DNA of 64,000 nt from Desulfopila sp. IMCC35008 (GTDB lineage Bacteria > Desulfobacterota > Desulfobulbia > Desulfobulbales > Desulfocapsaceae): the NCBI RefSeq assembly GCF_010646885.2, contig NZ_CP050700.1, positions 3,994,501 through 4,058,500 on the forward strand, written 5' to 3'. The notes under the pieces were generated by a model. That model saw nothing but the letters and a program-made list of their open reading frames with translations. It ran no database searches and was not told the origin of the DNA. Numbering within the stretch: position 1 is the stretch's first letter; each line of letters opens with the position of its first letter. A program made the position numbers and the translations under genes. Positions 55,195 through 64,000 of the stretch are shown one piece after another.

Positions 55195-56243
55195 GTTATA
55201 CACGTCCGAACTTTCGCCACCCGGCACAACAGAAAAACGATAAGGGGTATTCTAAACATGATTATGAGGGAGCCATCTCCACTCTCTGCGCAGGCTGCGG
55301 TCACGACTCGATAAGTAATGCCATTATCCAGGCCTGTTTTGAGATGTCTGTCGACCCTCACCGGGTTGCCAAGCTCTCGGGTATAGGGTGCTCCTCAAAA
55401 ACGCCTGCCTACTTCCTTGGCAAATCACACGGGTTCAATTCCGTCCACGGCAGGATGCCTTCCATTGCCACCGGGGCCAACATGGCCAATAGAGACCTGC
55501 TCTATATCGGCGTTTCCGGCGACGGAGATACCGCCTCCATCGGCATGGGCCAGTTCGCCCATGTTCTCAGGCGCAACCTGAACATGAACTACGTCTGCAT
55601 GAACAATGGCTGCTACGGCTTGACCAAGGGCCAGGACTCAGCAACGGCAGATAAGGGGTCTGCGGGCAAAAAAGGCAAACCGAACCCGTTTGAGTCTATT
55701 GACCTTTGTGAAATCGCCATCCAGCTCGGGGCAAGTTTTGTAGCCAGGGGATTCTCCGGCGACAAACAGCAGCTGGTGCCGCTGCTCAAAGCGGCAATCG
55801 CCCACAACGGTCTGGCTTTTCTTGATGTCATTTCTCCTTGTGTAACCTTCAACAATACCGATAGCTCTACCAAAAGCTACCAGTATGTGAGAGAACACAG
55901 CGAGGCTACCGGCACCTTTGATTTTATTCCTTTACAGAAGGAAATCCTTACCCGTTACGATGAAGGCTCCAGCCAGCTGGTCGCCATGCATGACGGTTCA
56001 ACCATCCAGCTTCACAAGCTGGACCACAACTTTGACGTAACGGACCGCAAACGTTCAGTGAACAAGCTTGAAGAAGAAAAGGAAAAAGGCAGACTGCTGA
56101 CCGGAGTCATCTACGTCAACCCTGCAAGCAAGGATACGCACGATATTATCGAAACAGTTCCCCGCCCACTCAACAGTCTCACCCAGGGCGAATTATGCCC
56201 CGGCAGTGAGGCGCTGGAAAAAATCAACGAGAGCCTGAGGTAA
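55191..56243 (+). CDS. 2-oxoacid:acceptor oxidoreductase, beta (TPP-binding) subunit
   Basis: 350 residues. STLCAGCGHDSISNAI opens the TPP domain, GIGCSSKTPAYFLG carries the cluster-type Cys, HGRMPSIATGANMAN and GVSGDGDTASIGMGQFAHVLRRN form the TPP/magnesium site (GDGD with an Asn further on in MNNGCYGLTKGQ). Cys residues at CAGCGH and GIGC plus one later are the usual 4Fe-4S ligands of beta subunits. It pairs with the fused gamma-alpha subunit by a 4-base overlap. The C-terminal 100 residues include a short tail typical of the KorB group, favouring 2-oxoglutarate over pyruvate, but this is inference. Confidence 0.93.
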   Translation: MSYTRPNFRHPAQQKNDKGYSKHDYEGAISTLCAGCGHDSISNAIIQACFEMSVDPHRVAKLSGIGCSSKTPAYFLGKSHGFNSVHGRMPSIATGANMANRDLLYIGVSGDGDTASIGMGQFAHVLRRNLNMNYVCMNNGCYGLTKGQDSATADKGSAGKKGKPNPFESIDLCEIAIQLGASFVARGFSGDKQQLVPLLKAAIAHNGLAFLDVISPCVTFNNTDSSTKSYQYVREHSEATGTFDFIPLQKEILTRYDEGSSQLVAMHDGSTIQLHKLDHNFDVTDRKRSVNKLEEEKEKGRLLTGVIYVNPASKDTHDIIETVPRPLNSLTQGELCPGSEALEKINESLR

Positions 56244-56295
56244 CTGTTCGAGACGGACCCACACCTCCGTGTGAGAGTGGTTCAAACGAAATATC

Positions 56296-56877
56296 ATGTC
56301 CTATCTAACCATATTCGGTATTGCCGTGGCACTGGCCATGGACGCGTTCGCCGTCTCTATCGCCGTTGGCATAAGCCTGAAAAAAATCAGCCCACGCCAG
56401 ACCTTTCGTCTCTCTTACCATTTCGGCCTGTTCCAGGCTCTTATGCCGGTTATCGGCTGGTGGTCGGGCACAGCTGTTCGCGGGTTTGTGGAGAATTACG
56501 CACACTGGATCGCCTTCGGCCTGCTGGCCGCCGTCGGTACAAACATGATTCGTGAGGCATTTCAGCTTGATGAGGAGGAAACACACGAGAAGGACTCAAC
56601 CAGAGGAGTCACCCTGGTCATCCTTTCCATCGCCACCTCCATCGATGCCCTGGCGGTCGGTTTTTCCATCTCCCTGCTCAATCAAGCCATTATCACCCCT
56701 GCCATCATCATCGGGATTGTCGCCGCCCTCTTTACCCTTATCGGCATGCACCTGGGTACCAAGGTCGCAACCTTTAAACATTTAAGTCTTTATGCAGAGC
56801 TTCTCGGCGGCACCGTTCTCTGGCTCATTGGTTTCAAGATTCTTTACGATCATGGCATCCTGGGTCTCTTTTTTTAA
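56296..56877 (+). CDS. mntP: MntP-family manganese efflux pump
   Basis: 193 residues, six transmembrane helices, typical of MntP. The two internal repeats each carry the conserved Asp: GIAVALAMDAFAVSIAVGI in helix 1 and SIATSIDALAVGFSISL in helix 4, with GLLAAVGTNMIREA and GTKVATFKHLSLYAELLGGTVL. It exports Mn(II) across the inner membrane. No ribosome-binding site is evident before the ATG at 56296, and no yybP-ykoY-like riboswitch was recognised in the short upstream gap (52 bases). It follows the oxidoreductase operon closely. Confidence 0.93.
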   Translation: MSYLTIFGIAVALAMDAFAVSIAVGISLKKISPRQTFRLSYHFGLFQALMPVIGWWSGTAVRGFVENYAHWIAFGLLAAVGTNMIREAFQLDEEETHEKDSTRGVTLVILSIATSIDALAVGFSISLLNQAIITPAIIIGIVAALFTLIGMHLGTKVATFKHLSLYAELLGGTVLWLIGFKILYDHGILGLFF

Positions 56878-56906
56878 TATTCTTCAATAAATAGTAAATC
56901 ACCGTC

Positions 56907-57587
56907 ATGCTGCCAAAAGAACTCACCTCACAAATCCGCCACGCCTTCCTGCAAAACCTCATCCCCGGAATATTCCTGTGGATCATAGCTATAACAATTT
57001 GTTTTTCATACTATTTTGCCCCATCGGCGCAACCCGTGTTTGAGGCGGTTGCCACACTCAAAGTAAAATACGGCATAGTATATTCCTCCTGTGCCACAGC
57101 CCTTTTCGGCGGACTGATTCCCTTCCTCTATTTCCTGTTGACAAAACAAACGGGTAAAAGCCCTGTTGCCGAGCTCACCTTTTACCTGCTGTTCTGGGGC
57201 ATGAAGGGAATCGAGGTGGATCTTTTCTACCGGCTCCAAGGAATAATTTTCGGAACAGACAACAGCATATCCACGGTGTTCATCAAAACTCTTGTAGACC
57301 AGGGATTCTATGCCCCGTTCTGGGCCGTACCCACCATTGCCATCGCCTACCTCTACAAGGAGTCCGGGTTCAAAATCAAATCGTGCCTGGCTCAGGTTGA
57401 CAGACGGTTTATCACCTTGACCATCCCGACCATTGTCCTCTCAAACATGATAGTCTGGCTCCCCTCGGTAACCATTATTTACCTCATGCCGCCAAACCTG
57501 CAGGTTCCCCTGTTTAATCTGGTCCAATGCTTTTTTGCCCTGTTGCTCAACATCCTTGGCAAAAAGTCAGCCAATAATTCTGACTGA
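56907..57587 (+). CDS. Multi-pass membrane protein, Mpv17-like
   Basis: 226 residues with about five hydrophobic helices (19-40, 52-78, 86-106 weaker, 134-150, 170-220). The segment LVDQGFYAPFWAVPTIAIAYLYKE recalls the KxxxDQxxxAP motif of the Mpv17/PXMP2 family, and NMIVWLPSVTIIYLMPPNLQVPLFNLVQCFFALLLN recalls its C-terminal W-P ... P ... N signature. The link is by eye and moderate. Mpv17-like proteins form channels in organelle membranes; bacterial members are uncharacterised. It lies 29 bases after mntP and 56 before the large exported protein, so the three may be one transcript. Confidence 0.6.
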   Translation: MLPKELTSQIRHAFLQNLIPGIFLWIIAITICFSYYFAPSAQPVFEAVATLKVKYGIVYSSCATALFGGLIPFLYFLLTKQTGKSPVAELTFYLLFWGMKGIEVDLFYRLQGIIFGTDNSISTVFIKTLVDQGFYAPFWAVPTIAIAYLYKESGFKIKSCLAQVDRRFITLTIPTIVLSNMIVWLPSVTIIYLMPPNLQVPLFNLVQCFFALLLNILGKKSANNSD

Positions 57588-57643
57588 ATTAAAAGGAAAA
57601 ATCCGCTACACTGTCTGGGTATGAACCTGTGTTACCCCAAAAG

Positions 57644-60118
57644 ATGAAGATTATGACAGAATACCCCGTATTCCTGCAATTAAAGCACCTCCCGCTTGTC
57701 CTGCTGACTGTGTTCGGTCTCCACTTCCTTCCGGGATACCCGGAGGCTGCCACCATGCAAGAGTTCCAAAAGGAACGTACAACGGAAAGCCTTCGCCAGG
57801 TAAAAGGGCTGCAACAAGAGCAGATCGAAGAGTATGCAACCCGCCTGCATAATCTCAGTTACACCCGCCAAAGACTTTTTCGCGCGTTGTGCAAACTGCC
57901 GGATGCAGACAGTCATACTATTGAAACACTTTTCCAGCTGGCAACCCGGGTTCCGGTTCGGTTCAATTCGATCCCCCTGCTTGAGCTGTACACCTCCTGT
58001 TTGGATGCAACCCTTGCCGGCAGCAGGAATCTCTTGCAAACGCTGGAGCAAACCAGCTTTGTTTCAGAGCAGGTGCTCACCCCTCTTGCCAACATTACAA
58101 TAGATAAGGCAACAACCCTCCTCGACCTCATTGCGTCGATTCAGGGAACAACCGAGGCTGGACAATGGGCAACCCAATCACTGCTTGCCTTTCCAGCCAT
58201 TGACCCCAAGACATTGTTGCAGGCAATTACCCTTCTTTCAATCATGACCGAGCCGCAATGCCGGGCTGCTGAAAAAGGTTTACTGGTGCAGGGACTCCGA
58301 AAAGAGGAGATCCTCCCCCTGCTCTCTACCCTGATAAGATTCAATCAACGGGATGCGATCAATATTCGTGCCCTTTTCAGTCAACCGACGCTGCAAGTAT
58401 CGAACCTGTCGTTCTGGCTACAGGGTTTCTTCGCAACACCCACTGGCGAGAGGGATACGAGCTTCCAACAGCTCTCAGATACCCGGAAAACACTTCTCCT
58501 TAACAGTTACCACAAGGCGGCACGTGACTTTATCTGGCAGATAAACAATCTTCACGATATTACAGATGGATACGGGCGGGAGATCGGTTCCGGCAGGCTT
58601 GCAGGGTCCAGCACGGAAACACTCACCAGCCTTTTTGCACGGCTGGACCCAACCACCTCGCACCATTTTCAAGACGATTTTGAACAGGCAGTAGCCAAGG
58701 GAAATAAAAGGGAAGCAATCTCCCTTTTACGACAGGCAACGGGTCATGCCAGAAAACAAGCGGCAACTGTCCTCTCAGCTGCCAATATCTATCTGCTGCT
58801 GGCCAACGGCGGGGAGTTATATGATTCCTCTTTCAGGGATATACTGGCGCCGGTACTGAAACAAAGGATCGCGACACAATACGGTGACAGACTACTCGAT
58901 TTCCTGCTTGCAACCGATCCCCACCACCTCTTTATTTCCGACTTTATCACCCACCTGGCGCATAAGGGACGACTCACCCTCTTCTTCCCGGCTGACCCCG
59001 GGCACCAGCAGAAAATACTTGAGCTGGTAACCGAGTCTGCCCTGAAAGACCAGGACAGCCTGATCCTTTTTTCGGCAACCTTCAGCCGACTCCTGACAGC
59101 ACTTCAGCCGTCGGCACGATCTTACCTGATCGATCTGCTGCTCGGCGAGTTAAGGGGCCAGACTGCAGAAATGGCACTCAACCTGCGGGTTATTTTGCAA
59201 TACTATCTCGACAACCACCCCAATTTTCTGAGCGAACAGGATACAACCAGAATCCTCCGGATGATTCAGCAACACGGCCCAATAGACCTCGCCCCCTATA
59301 CCCATGCCCCTTTCGAACGATGGAGGCAGGACGGCCGTCTCACCGGTCTTTCTGTCTTCCAGGATGACGACGACGGGCGCTCATCCTACGCCTCTTACAG
59401 TTTCTCGCTGCTTGAGCATGGTTATAAACCTGCTATCTCCTTAACCTATTCCGCTTCTCCGGTTCCGGAACAAGCATCACAAGAGGCAAACCGCCTGTTT
59501 CACAAACTACCCACAACACCTGCAGGGACCGTCTACGACATTTTTCGCCTGGCCAACCGGTTCTCGCTTGCCATCGACTGGCAAAAGCGGGTAAACAATC
59601 TGGAAGTCACCCAGTCCCTGTATGTGTATCAAGACCGGCATGACCAGCAAAAACTGCTCAGGACCTTTCTGACCAGCGGCCATGAGATGTTTGCCCAGCG
59701 CGGTCACAGCTACTGGAGACACGAACAACTCTTCGAGCCGCTGGAAGCCCTGCTGGAAGAGAATATGGGAGTTGTTGACTCGTTACAGTCAGGTCTTCAC
59801 TTTATCAGTCTCGGCTCCTGCGGCGGCATGCGGGCATACAGTCGCATCAACCGCATATTCAACAACGATATCGCTATACTGGCGACGATCGGCACCGGTA
59901 AGGCGGCAATCAACAACCCATATAACAGGAAGTTGTTTGAGATAGTCGCAGGCGATCAAAACCTTGAGAGCTGGAAAGAAATAGAAACACTGTTTAAGAA
60001 TATATTCAGCGACGCTGTCGCCGGAGACTACATCCAGCCCGGATCTCTTCCGGCAATACTGCATAGATTGCAAGGCACCTTGAAAGCGGGCGAAACAGGC
60101 AGACATGGCACAGATTAA
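57644..60118 (+). CDS. Large exported protein with caspase-like (clan CD) candidate domain
   Basis: About 824 residues. An N-terminal signal peptide (hydrophobic LPLVLLTVFGLHFLPGYPEA) is followed by about 550 residues of alpha-helical, HEAT-like sequence. The C-terminal part has LSVFQDDDDGRSSYASYSF, then AQRGHSYWRHEQL with His688 and, 38 residues on, HFISLGSCGGMRAY with Cys726, then IAILATIGTGKAAINNPYNRKLF. A GHS/GSCGG pair after two beta strands is the pattern of caspase/gingipain-fold peptidases, and similar text is known to me from uncharacterised Bacteroidetes proteins. ATG 57644 is chosen; GTG 57629 and ATG 57653 are alternatives. It overlaps holA by 14 bases. Confidence 0.6.
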   Translation: MKIMTEYPVFLQLKHLPLVLLTVFGLHFLPGYPEAATMQEFQKERTTESLRQVKGLQQEQIEEYATRLHNLSYTRQRLFRALCKLPDADSHTIETLFQLATRVPVRFNSIPLLELYTSCLDATLAGSRNLLQTLEQTSFVSEQVLTPLANITIDKATTLLDLIASIQGTTEAGQWATQSLLAFPAIDPKTLLQAITLLSIMTEPQCRAAEKGLLVQGLRKEEILPLLSTLIRFNQRDAINIRALFSQPTLQVSNLSFWLQGFFATPTGERDTSFQQLSDTRKTLLLNSYHKAARDFIWQINNLHDITDGYGREIGSGRLAGSSTETLTSLFARLDPTTSHHFQDDFEQAVAKGNKREAISLLRQATGHARKQAATVLSAANIYLLLANGGELYDSSFRDILAPVLKQRIATQYGDRLLDFLLATDPHHLFISDFITHLAHKGRLTLFFPADPGHQQKILELVTESALKDQDSLILFSATFSRLLTALQPSARSYLIDLLLGELRGQTAEMALNLRVILQYYLDNHPNFLSEQDTTRILRMIQQHGPIDLAPYTHAPFERWRQDGRLTGLSVFQDDDDGRSSYASYSFSLLEHGYKPAISLTYSASPVPEQASQEANRLFHKLPTTPAGTVYDIFRLANRFSLAIDWQKRVNNLEVTQSLYVYQDRHDQQKLLRTFLTSGHEMFAQRGHSYWRHEQLFEPLEALLEENMGVVDSLQSGLHFISLGSCGGMRAYSRINRIFNNDIAILATIGTGKAAINNPYNRKLFEIVAGDQNLESWKEIETLFKNIFSDAVAGDYIQPGSLPAILHRLQGTLKAGETGRHGTD

Positions 60119-61481
60119 ACGAAACGAGCTCCAACCGTTGCTGAATAAGAGAGAAGAACTGGGCAAATGCAAGATCATCCTCCTTTTCGGAGAACGATAC
60201 CTATGCCGTGAAGCCGCCGACTCCATCCAGGATGCCCTACTTGAAGGGGATGCCGGAGGGGCTGTTCACCCAATAGACGGTGACCGGGAAAACCCCGGGC
60301 AGACGCTGGCTAAACTGAAGAGTTTTTCCTTGCTGCCGGGGAAGCAGATCTACCGCGTTACCGATTCCGGCATCTTCCATTCCAAGACAGTGGCATCCGA
60401 TATCTGGGAGAAAAGCGAGGCCGCTCACCAGTCAGGCAAGGAGCATGCTGCCATGCGCCATATCACCTCGTTTGCCAGGGTCGGTTCTATCGGCATGGAA
60501 ACCCAGAAACCGTTCTCGGAACTATCCGACAGCGGCTGGCAAAAGCAGTTCGGGTTTAGCAAACCCGCAGGAGATCTCGGCTGGGCCGACGCCCTATTTG
60601 TGAAGGCCGTGGGAACCGGCAAAATCAGCACCGGCGAGGCAACCAATATCACCGACCGTGTTATCGACACATTTTCATCCACCATACCACCAAACAACTA
60701 TTTAATACTGACCGCCGAGATGGTCGACAAACGTCAACGGCTCTTTACCTTCATCAAGAAGAACGGCCTTGTCATCGACTGCTCCGTCGCCACCGGGGCT
60801 GCCTCTGCTGCCCAGAAACAGCAAAAAGACGTGCTCAGGGAACTCGTACACAACACCCTGGATGGTTTCAGTAAAAAAATAGAACCCCAGGCACTGGAGT
60901 TTTTTTTCGAGCGGGTCGGCTTCCACCCGGTGGCTGTAGTCAACGAGACGGAAAAATTGGCGCTCTATGTTGACGAGCGGGATTATATCACCACTGAAGA
61001 TCTTGATAGAATGGTTAGCCGCTCACGAGAAGATGCCCTCTATGAGCTTACCGACTCTTTCGGCAAACGCCAGGTAAGCAAAACACTCATTATCCTCAAG
61101 CGACTGCAGGATAATGGCACCCATGGACTCGCGATCCTGGCCTCAATGCGCAATTATATCAGAAAGCTCCTGATACTGCGGTCGATCCAGTTACAACCGG
61201 TCCCCCTTTATCAGAAAAACATGAACGCCAAACAATTCCAGAATAGTTACCTGCCCGCCTTAAAAGAATCGGAGCAATGGCAGGACCACCTCGGCGGTCA
61301 CCCATATGCCTTGTTCATGAGTTTTTCAAAAGCGGCAGATTTTTCCTGTTATCAACTGAAAATTTGGCTTAAACTTCTATTAGAGGCGGAGTTTCGTTTA
61401 AAAGGTTCCCCGCTTCCCCAACAGTTAGTGCTCGAGGATCTCTTTCTGTCGTTGTTCAGGCAGAAAAGAAATGCTGATTAG
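60105..61481 (+). CDS. holA: DNA polymerase III subunit delta
   Basis: 458 residues, about 100 longer than E. coli HolA. The N-terminal ATPase-like fold is degenerate (KIILLFGERYLCREAADSIQDAL, lacking a Walker A, as expected for delta). GDRENPGQTLAKLKSFSLLPGKQIYRV is the domain I core, DNYLILTAEMVDKRQRL-type text (NYLILTAEMVDKRQRLF) marks domain II, and EALYELTDSFGKRQVSKTLIILKRLQ marks the clamp-loader C-terminal collar. An insertion around residues 95-190 makes up the extra length. It starts 14 bases inside the upstream gene, so the two are co-transcribed. Confidence 0.85.
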   Translation: MAQIKRNELQPLLNKREELGKCKIILLFGERYLCREAADSIQDALLEGDAGGAVHPIDGDRENPGQTLAKLKSFSLLPGKQIYRVTDSGIFHSKTVASDIWEKSEAAHQSGKEHAAMRHITSFARVGSIGMETQKPFSELSDSGWQKQFGFSKPAGDLGWADALFVKAVGTGKISTGEATNITDRVIDTFSSTIPPNNYLILTAEMVDKRQRLFTFIKKNGLVIDCSVATGAASAAQKQQKDVLRELVHNTLDGFSKKIEPQALEFFFERVGFHPVAVVNETEKLALYVDERDYITTEDLDRMVSRSREDALYELTDSFGKRQVSKTLIILKRLQDNGTHGLAILASMRNYIRKLLILRSIQLQPVPLYQKNMNAKQFQNSYLPALKESEQWQDHLGGHPYALFMSFSKAADFSCYQLKIWLKLLLEAEFRLKGSPLPQQLVLEDLFLSLFRQKRNAD

Positions 61482-61675
61482 GGCTGCGATGCACGACTTT
61501 TACTCGTAACCGCAGTCAGCACATCCCTTCAGCCTTTTGTAGATTGAAAAAGTCTATTTAGGTATTATCTTAACTGGGAAGAAGAACGCAATCTGGAAAA
61601 CAGGGACACGACAACAAACTGTTTTCACAAAAAATTAACAACGTCAGTACAACTTGAAAGACCGCGTAGTACATT

Positions 61676-61990
61676 ATGACAGAACGAAAAGATGAGCAGC
61701 AAGGCTCGGTAGCAACCAGTGACTGGGTGGAGCTTCAGGAACCACCGCTCTACAAGGTACTGCTTCATAACGACGATTACACATCAATGGAGTTTGTAAT
61801 CCAGATACTGGAAATGATCTTTCACAAATCAATACCGGAAGCAACACGCATAATGCTTAATGTACATGAAAAGGGCATAGGCGTGGCGGGCGTATACAGC
61901 CGGGAAATTTGTGAGACAAAAATCACAATCGTACACGAACTGGCCCGCAAAAATGAATTCCCCCTGCGCTGTTCAATGGAAAAAGCCTGA
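61676..61990 (+). CDS. clpS: ATP-dependent Clp protease adaptor ClpS
   Basis: 104 residues. The ClpS core is clear: PPLYKVLLHNDDYTSMEFVIQIL with the substrate-binding NDDYT, MLNVHEKGIGVAGVYSREICETK, and the C-terminal KNEFPLRCSMEKA. It hands N-degron substrates to ClpAP. It lies 35 bases before clpA, the usual pair. The ribosome-binding site is weak (ACCGCGTAGTACATT before the ATG). Confidence 0.97.
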   Translation: MTERKDEQQGSVATSDWVELQEPPLYKVLLHNDDYTSMEFVIQILEMIFHKSIPEATRIMLNVHEKGIGVAGVYSREICETKITIVHELARKNEFPLRCSMEKA

Positions 61991-62025
61991 GCAGCCGGAA
62001 CGAATGAATACATGAAGGTTTATAT

Positions 62026-64000
62026 ATGTTAAGCAAGACACTCGAAAAATCACTGATTCGGGCGATCCGGGAAGCCAAGAACCACAAACATGAATATGTA
62101 ACTGTGGAGCACCTGCTCTATGGTCTGCTTCATGATGACCTGGCTACCTACATAATCAACGAATGCGGCGGCTCCCTTGATATACTCAAGGAACGTCTTG
62201 AGAATTATTTCCTGGGAGAAATCCCCAAACTTACCTCTGCAGACCAGCAGGAACCGACCCAGACCCTGGCCTTCAACCGGGTTTTACAGCGGGCGGTTGC
62301 TCACGTACAGAGTTGCGGCAAAAAAGAAGTCGACAGTGGTGATGTTCTCGTCTCTATTTTTTCTGAGGCGGAGTCACATGCCGTTTACTTCCTGAGCTCT
62401 GTGGGTGTCGGCAGGATGGCCGTGGTTAATTTTATCTCCCATGAGTTACCTGAGGGGTTGCAAGCGGAGCCCCTTCCCCACCCCCCTGGGGAGGAACCGG
62501 AAACCAAGGAAAAATCCAAGGAAGATAAAGCCCTTAAAGAGTTTACCGTAAACCTCACCCAGCAGGCTGCTGAAGGCAAGCTTGATCCCCTGATCGGTCG
62601 TGATGACGAAATCAACAGGATCATGCAAGTGCTGTGCAGGAGAAAGAAAAACAACCCGCTGCTGGTGGGTGAACCAGGTGTCGGCAAGACGGCCATGGCA
62701 GAAGGATTGGCCCGGCGTATTCATGAAGATAAGGTTGCCCGGCAGGAAGAAAAGAAACCCATCGTGCCGGACCTGCTGCAGGACGTTGAGATTCACCTGC
62801 TAGATATGGGTGCGCTCGTAGCCGGCACCAAATATCGCGGTGACTTCGAGAAACGATTAAAGGCGGTCGTATCTGCTATCGAAAAAAAGGAAAACGCTAT
62901 CCTCTTTATCGATGAGATGCACACCATCGTCGGTGCAGGTGCAACCAGCGGCGGTTCGATGGATGCATCCAACCTCTTAAAACCTGCACTTCAGGCCGGC
63001 ATATTACGCTGCATTGGTTCTACGACCTACGAGGAATACAAGAACCAGATCGAAAAAGACCGAGCACTCTCGCGCAGATTCCAGAAGATTGATATTGAGG
63101 AACCATCCGTTTCCGATACCATCCAAATCCTTAAAGGATTGAAAAAGAGATATGAGGATCATCACCAAATCCGTTACTCGAAAAACTCGCTGAAGGCCAT
63201 GGCCGAATTAAGTGAGCGGTATATTAACGAACGTTTTCTGCCGGATAAGGCGATTGACGTGATGGACGAGGTAGGTTCGATGTTCCGTCTTGAGGGACGT
63301 CAAAACCGAATGGTCAAGATTAACGACATTGAAAAAGTTGTCTCCAAGGTTGCACGCATACCTGCCAAGAGCGGCACTTCTTCTGACGTGAACGCGCTCA
63401 AAGAGCTGGCACCAAAACTCCAGGACGTTATCTTCGGCCAGGATGAAGCAATTGAGGCGGTCGTATCTGCGGTTAAAAGATCTCGTGCGGGCTTAGGCAA
63501 CCCCGATTCACCGACAGGGAGCTTTCTCTTTGCGGGCCCCACCGGTGTTGGCAAAACAGAGGTTGCCCGTCAGCTTGCCAGCGTCCTTAACGTGCATTTC
63601 GAACGTTTTGATATGAGCGAATACATGGAGAAACACGCCGTAGCGCGCCTTATCGGTTCTCCTCCAGGTTATGTCGGTTTCGACCAGGGTGGTTTATTGA
63701 CCGAAGCAATCCGCAAACACCCTTACTCGGTACTGCTGCTCGATGAAATTGAGAAGGCTCATCAGGACATCTTTTCTATCCTGCTGCAGGTGATGGATCA
63801 CTCCACCCTCACCGACAACTCGGGCAGAAAAGCAGATTTCAGAAACGTCATTATTATCATGACAACGAATGCAGGGGCACGGGAAATGGCCTCCAAGTCA
63901 ATCGGTTTCGTTACGAACGAAAAAGGAAAAGATACCACGGCCATCAACAAGCTATTTGCGCCGGAATTCCGCAACCGTCTCGACGCAACCGTATCTTTTT
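62026..64000 (+). CDS. clpA: ATP-dependent Clp protease ATP-binding subunit ClpA (3' end missing)
   Basis: 658 codons are visible; the gene runs past the window end (ClpA is normally about 750 residues). The N domain (1-140) with EHLLYGLLHDD, AAA-1 Walker A GEPGVGKTAMAEG, Walker B ILFIDEMHTIVGAGATSGG, the middle region, AAA-2 Walker A GPTGVGKTEVARQ and Walker B LLLDEIEKAHQD with the sensor TTNAG are intact. ClpA unfolds substrates for ClpP. The ATG at 62026 follows AAGG at 8 bases. A Glu/Pro-rich linker (about 145-165, PLPHPPGEEPETKEKSKED) separates N domain and AAA-1. Confidence 0.98.
   Translation, partial: MLSKTLEKSLIRAIREAKNHKHEYVTVEHLLYGLLHDDLATYIINECGGSLDILKERLENYFLGEIPKLTSADQQEPTQTLAFNRVLQRAVAHVQSCGKKEVDSGDVLVSIFSEAESHAVYFLSSVGVGRMAVVNFISHELPEGLQAEPLPHPPGEEPETKEKSKEDKALKEFTVNLTQQAAEGKLDPLIGRDDEINRIMQVLCRRKKNNPLLVGEPGVGKTAMAEGLARRIHEDKVARQEEKKPIVPDLLQDVEIHLLDMGALVAGTKYRGDFEKRLKAVVSAIEKKENAILFIDEMHTIVGAGATSGGSMDASNLLKPALQAGILRCIGSTTYEEYKNQIEKDRALSRRFQKIDIEEPSVSDTIQILKGLKKRYEDHHQIRYSKNSLKAMAELSERYINERFLPDKAIDVMDEVGSMFRLEGRQNRMVKINDIEKVVSKVARIPAKSGTSSDVNALKELAPKLQDVIFGQDEAIEAVVSAVKRSRAGLGNPDSPTGSFLFAGPTGVGKTEVARQLASVLNVHFERFDMSEYMEKHAVARLIGSPPGYVGFDQGGLLTEAIRKHPYSVLLLDEIEKAHQDIFSILLQVMDHSTLTDNSGRKADFRNVIIIMTTNAGAREMASKSIGFVTNEKGKDTTAINKLFAPEFRNRLDATVSF

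Overview
The window looks like part of a chromosome from a strict or facultative anaerobe of the Desulfobacterota, most likely Desulfobulbales-like. This is inferred from gene content and protein style: 2-oxoacid:ferredoxin oxidoreductase genes, FmdE, DsrE, a DUF4438 protein, malonyl-CoA decarboxylase, PilZ/DUF4388 proteins, and a response regulator with a Cys-rich tail. No rRNA, tRNA, CRISPR array, prophage, transposase gene or plasmid replication gene was seen. About 57 protein genes are supported. The first (BMP-type binding protein) and the last (clpA) are cut by the window ends.

Layout. 1-5.1 kb: a BMP-family binding protein followed by a hybrid histidine kinase and a response regulator; the kinase/regulator pair lies between two direct copies of a structured repeat. 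5.1-14.7 kb: envelope and signalling genes (secreted protein, OmpA-like lipoprotein, HDOD, lytic transglycosylase), DsrE, an esterase and a core-MetE-like protein, ending in an AT-rich zone with an H-NS gene. 14.9-19.3 kb: malonyl-CoA decarboxylase, FmdE, flavodoxin, a third repeat copy, an unknown gene and a decayed ASKHA-domain fragment. 19.3-22.2 kb: an ABC ATPase, an FtsX-type permease, a DUF2318 protein and a Cys-rich exported protein in one leftward unit, resembling part of Fet/P19-type metal-uptake loci. 22.3-31.8 kb: FG-GAP protein, PatB-like lyase, DUF4438, MFS efflux, cytidylate-kinase-like protein, threonine aldolase, hydrolase, Zn-ribbon regulator and RNase HI.

31.8-49.4 kb is mainly leftward housekeeping: SixA-like phosphatase, yajC-tgt, sugar-kinase-like protein, MscS, NYN nuclease, guaA-guaB, IHF/HU, rpsA, rhodanese lipoprotein, RNA helicase, Zn-ribbon protein and pilT. 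From 49.5 kb transcription runs rightward: ilvD; a three-gene overlapping operon joining a GltD-like Fe-S flavoprotein to a 2-oxoacid oxidoreductase; mntP; an Mpv17-like membrane protein; a large exported protein with a caspase-like His/Cys signature; holA; and clpS-clpA.

The most unusual signals are three. (1) A dispersed repeat (three copies) keeps a conserved loop near CCGCARGYATAT while its stem arms change sequence but stay complementary. (2) The 824-residue exported protein is a possible clan CD peptidase. (3) The DUF2318/FtsX metal-handling unit has a 17-bp palindrome upstream. Database searches were not possible, so family names rest on recognised motifs.
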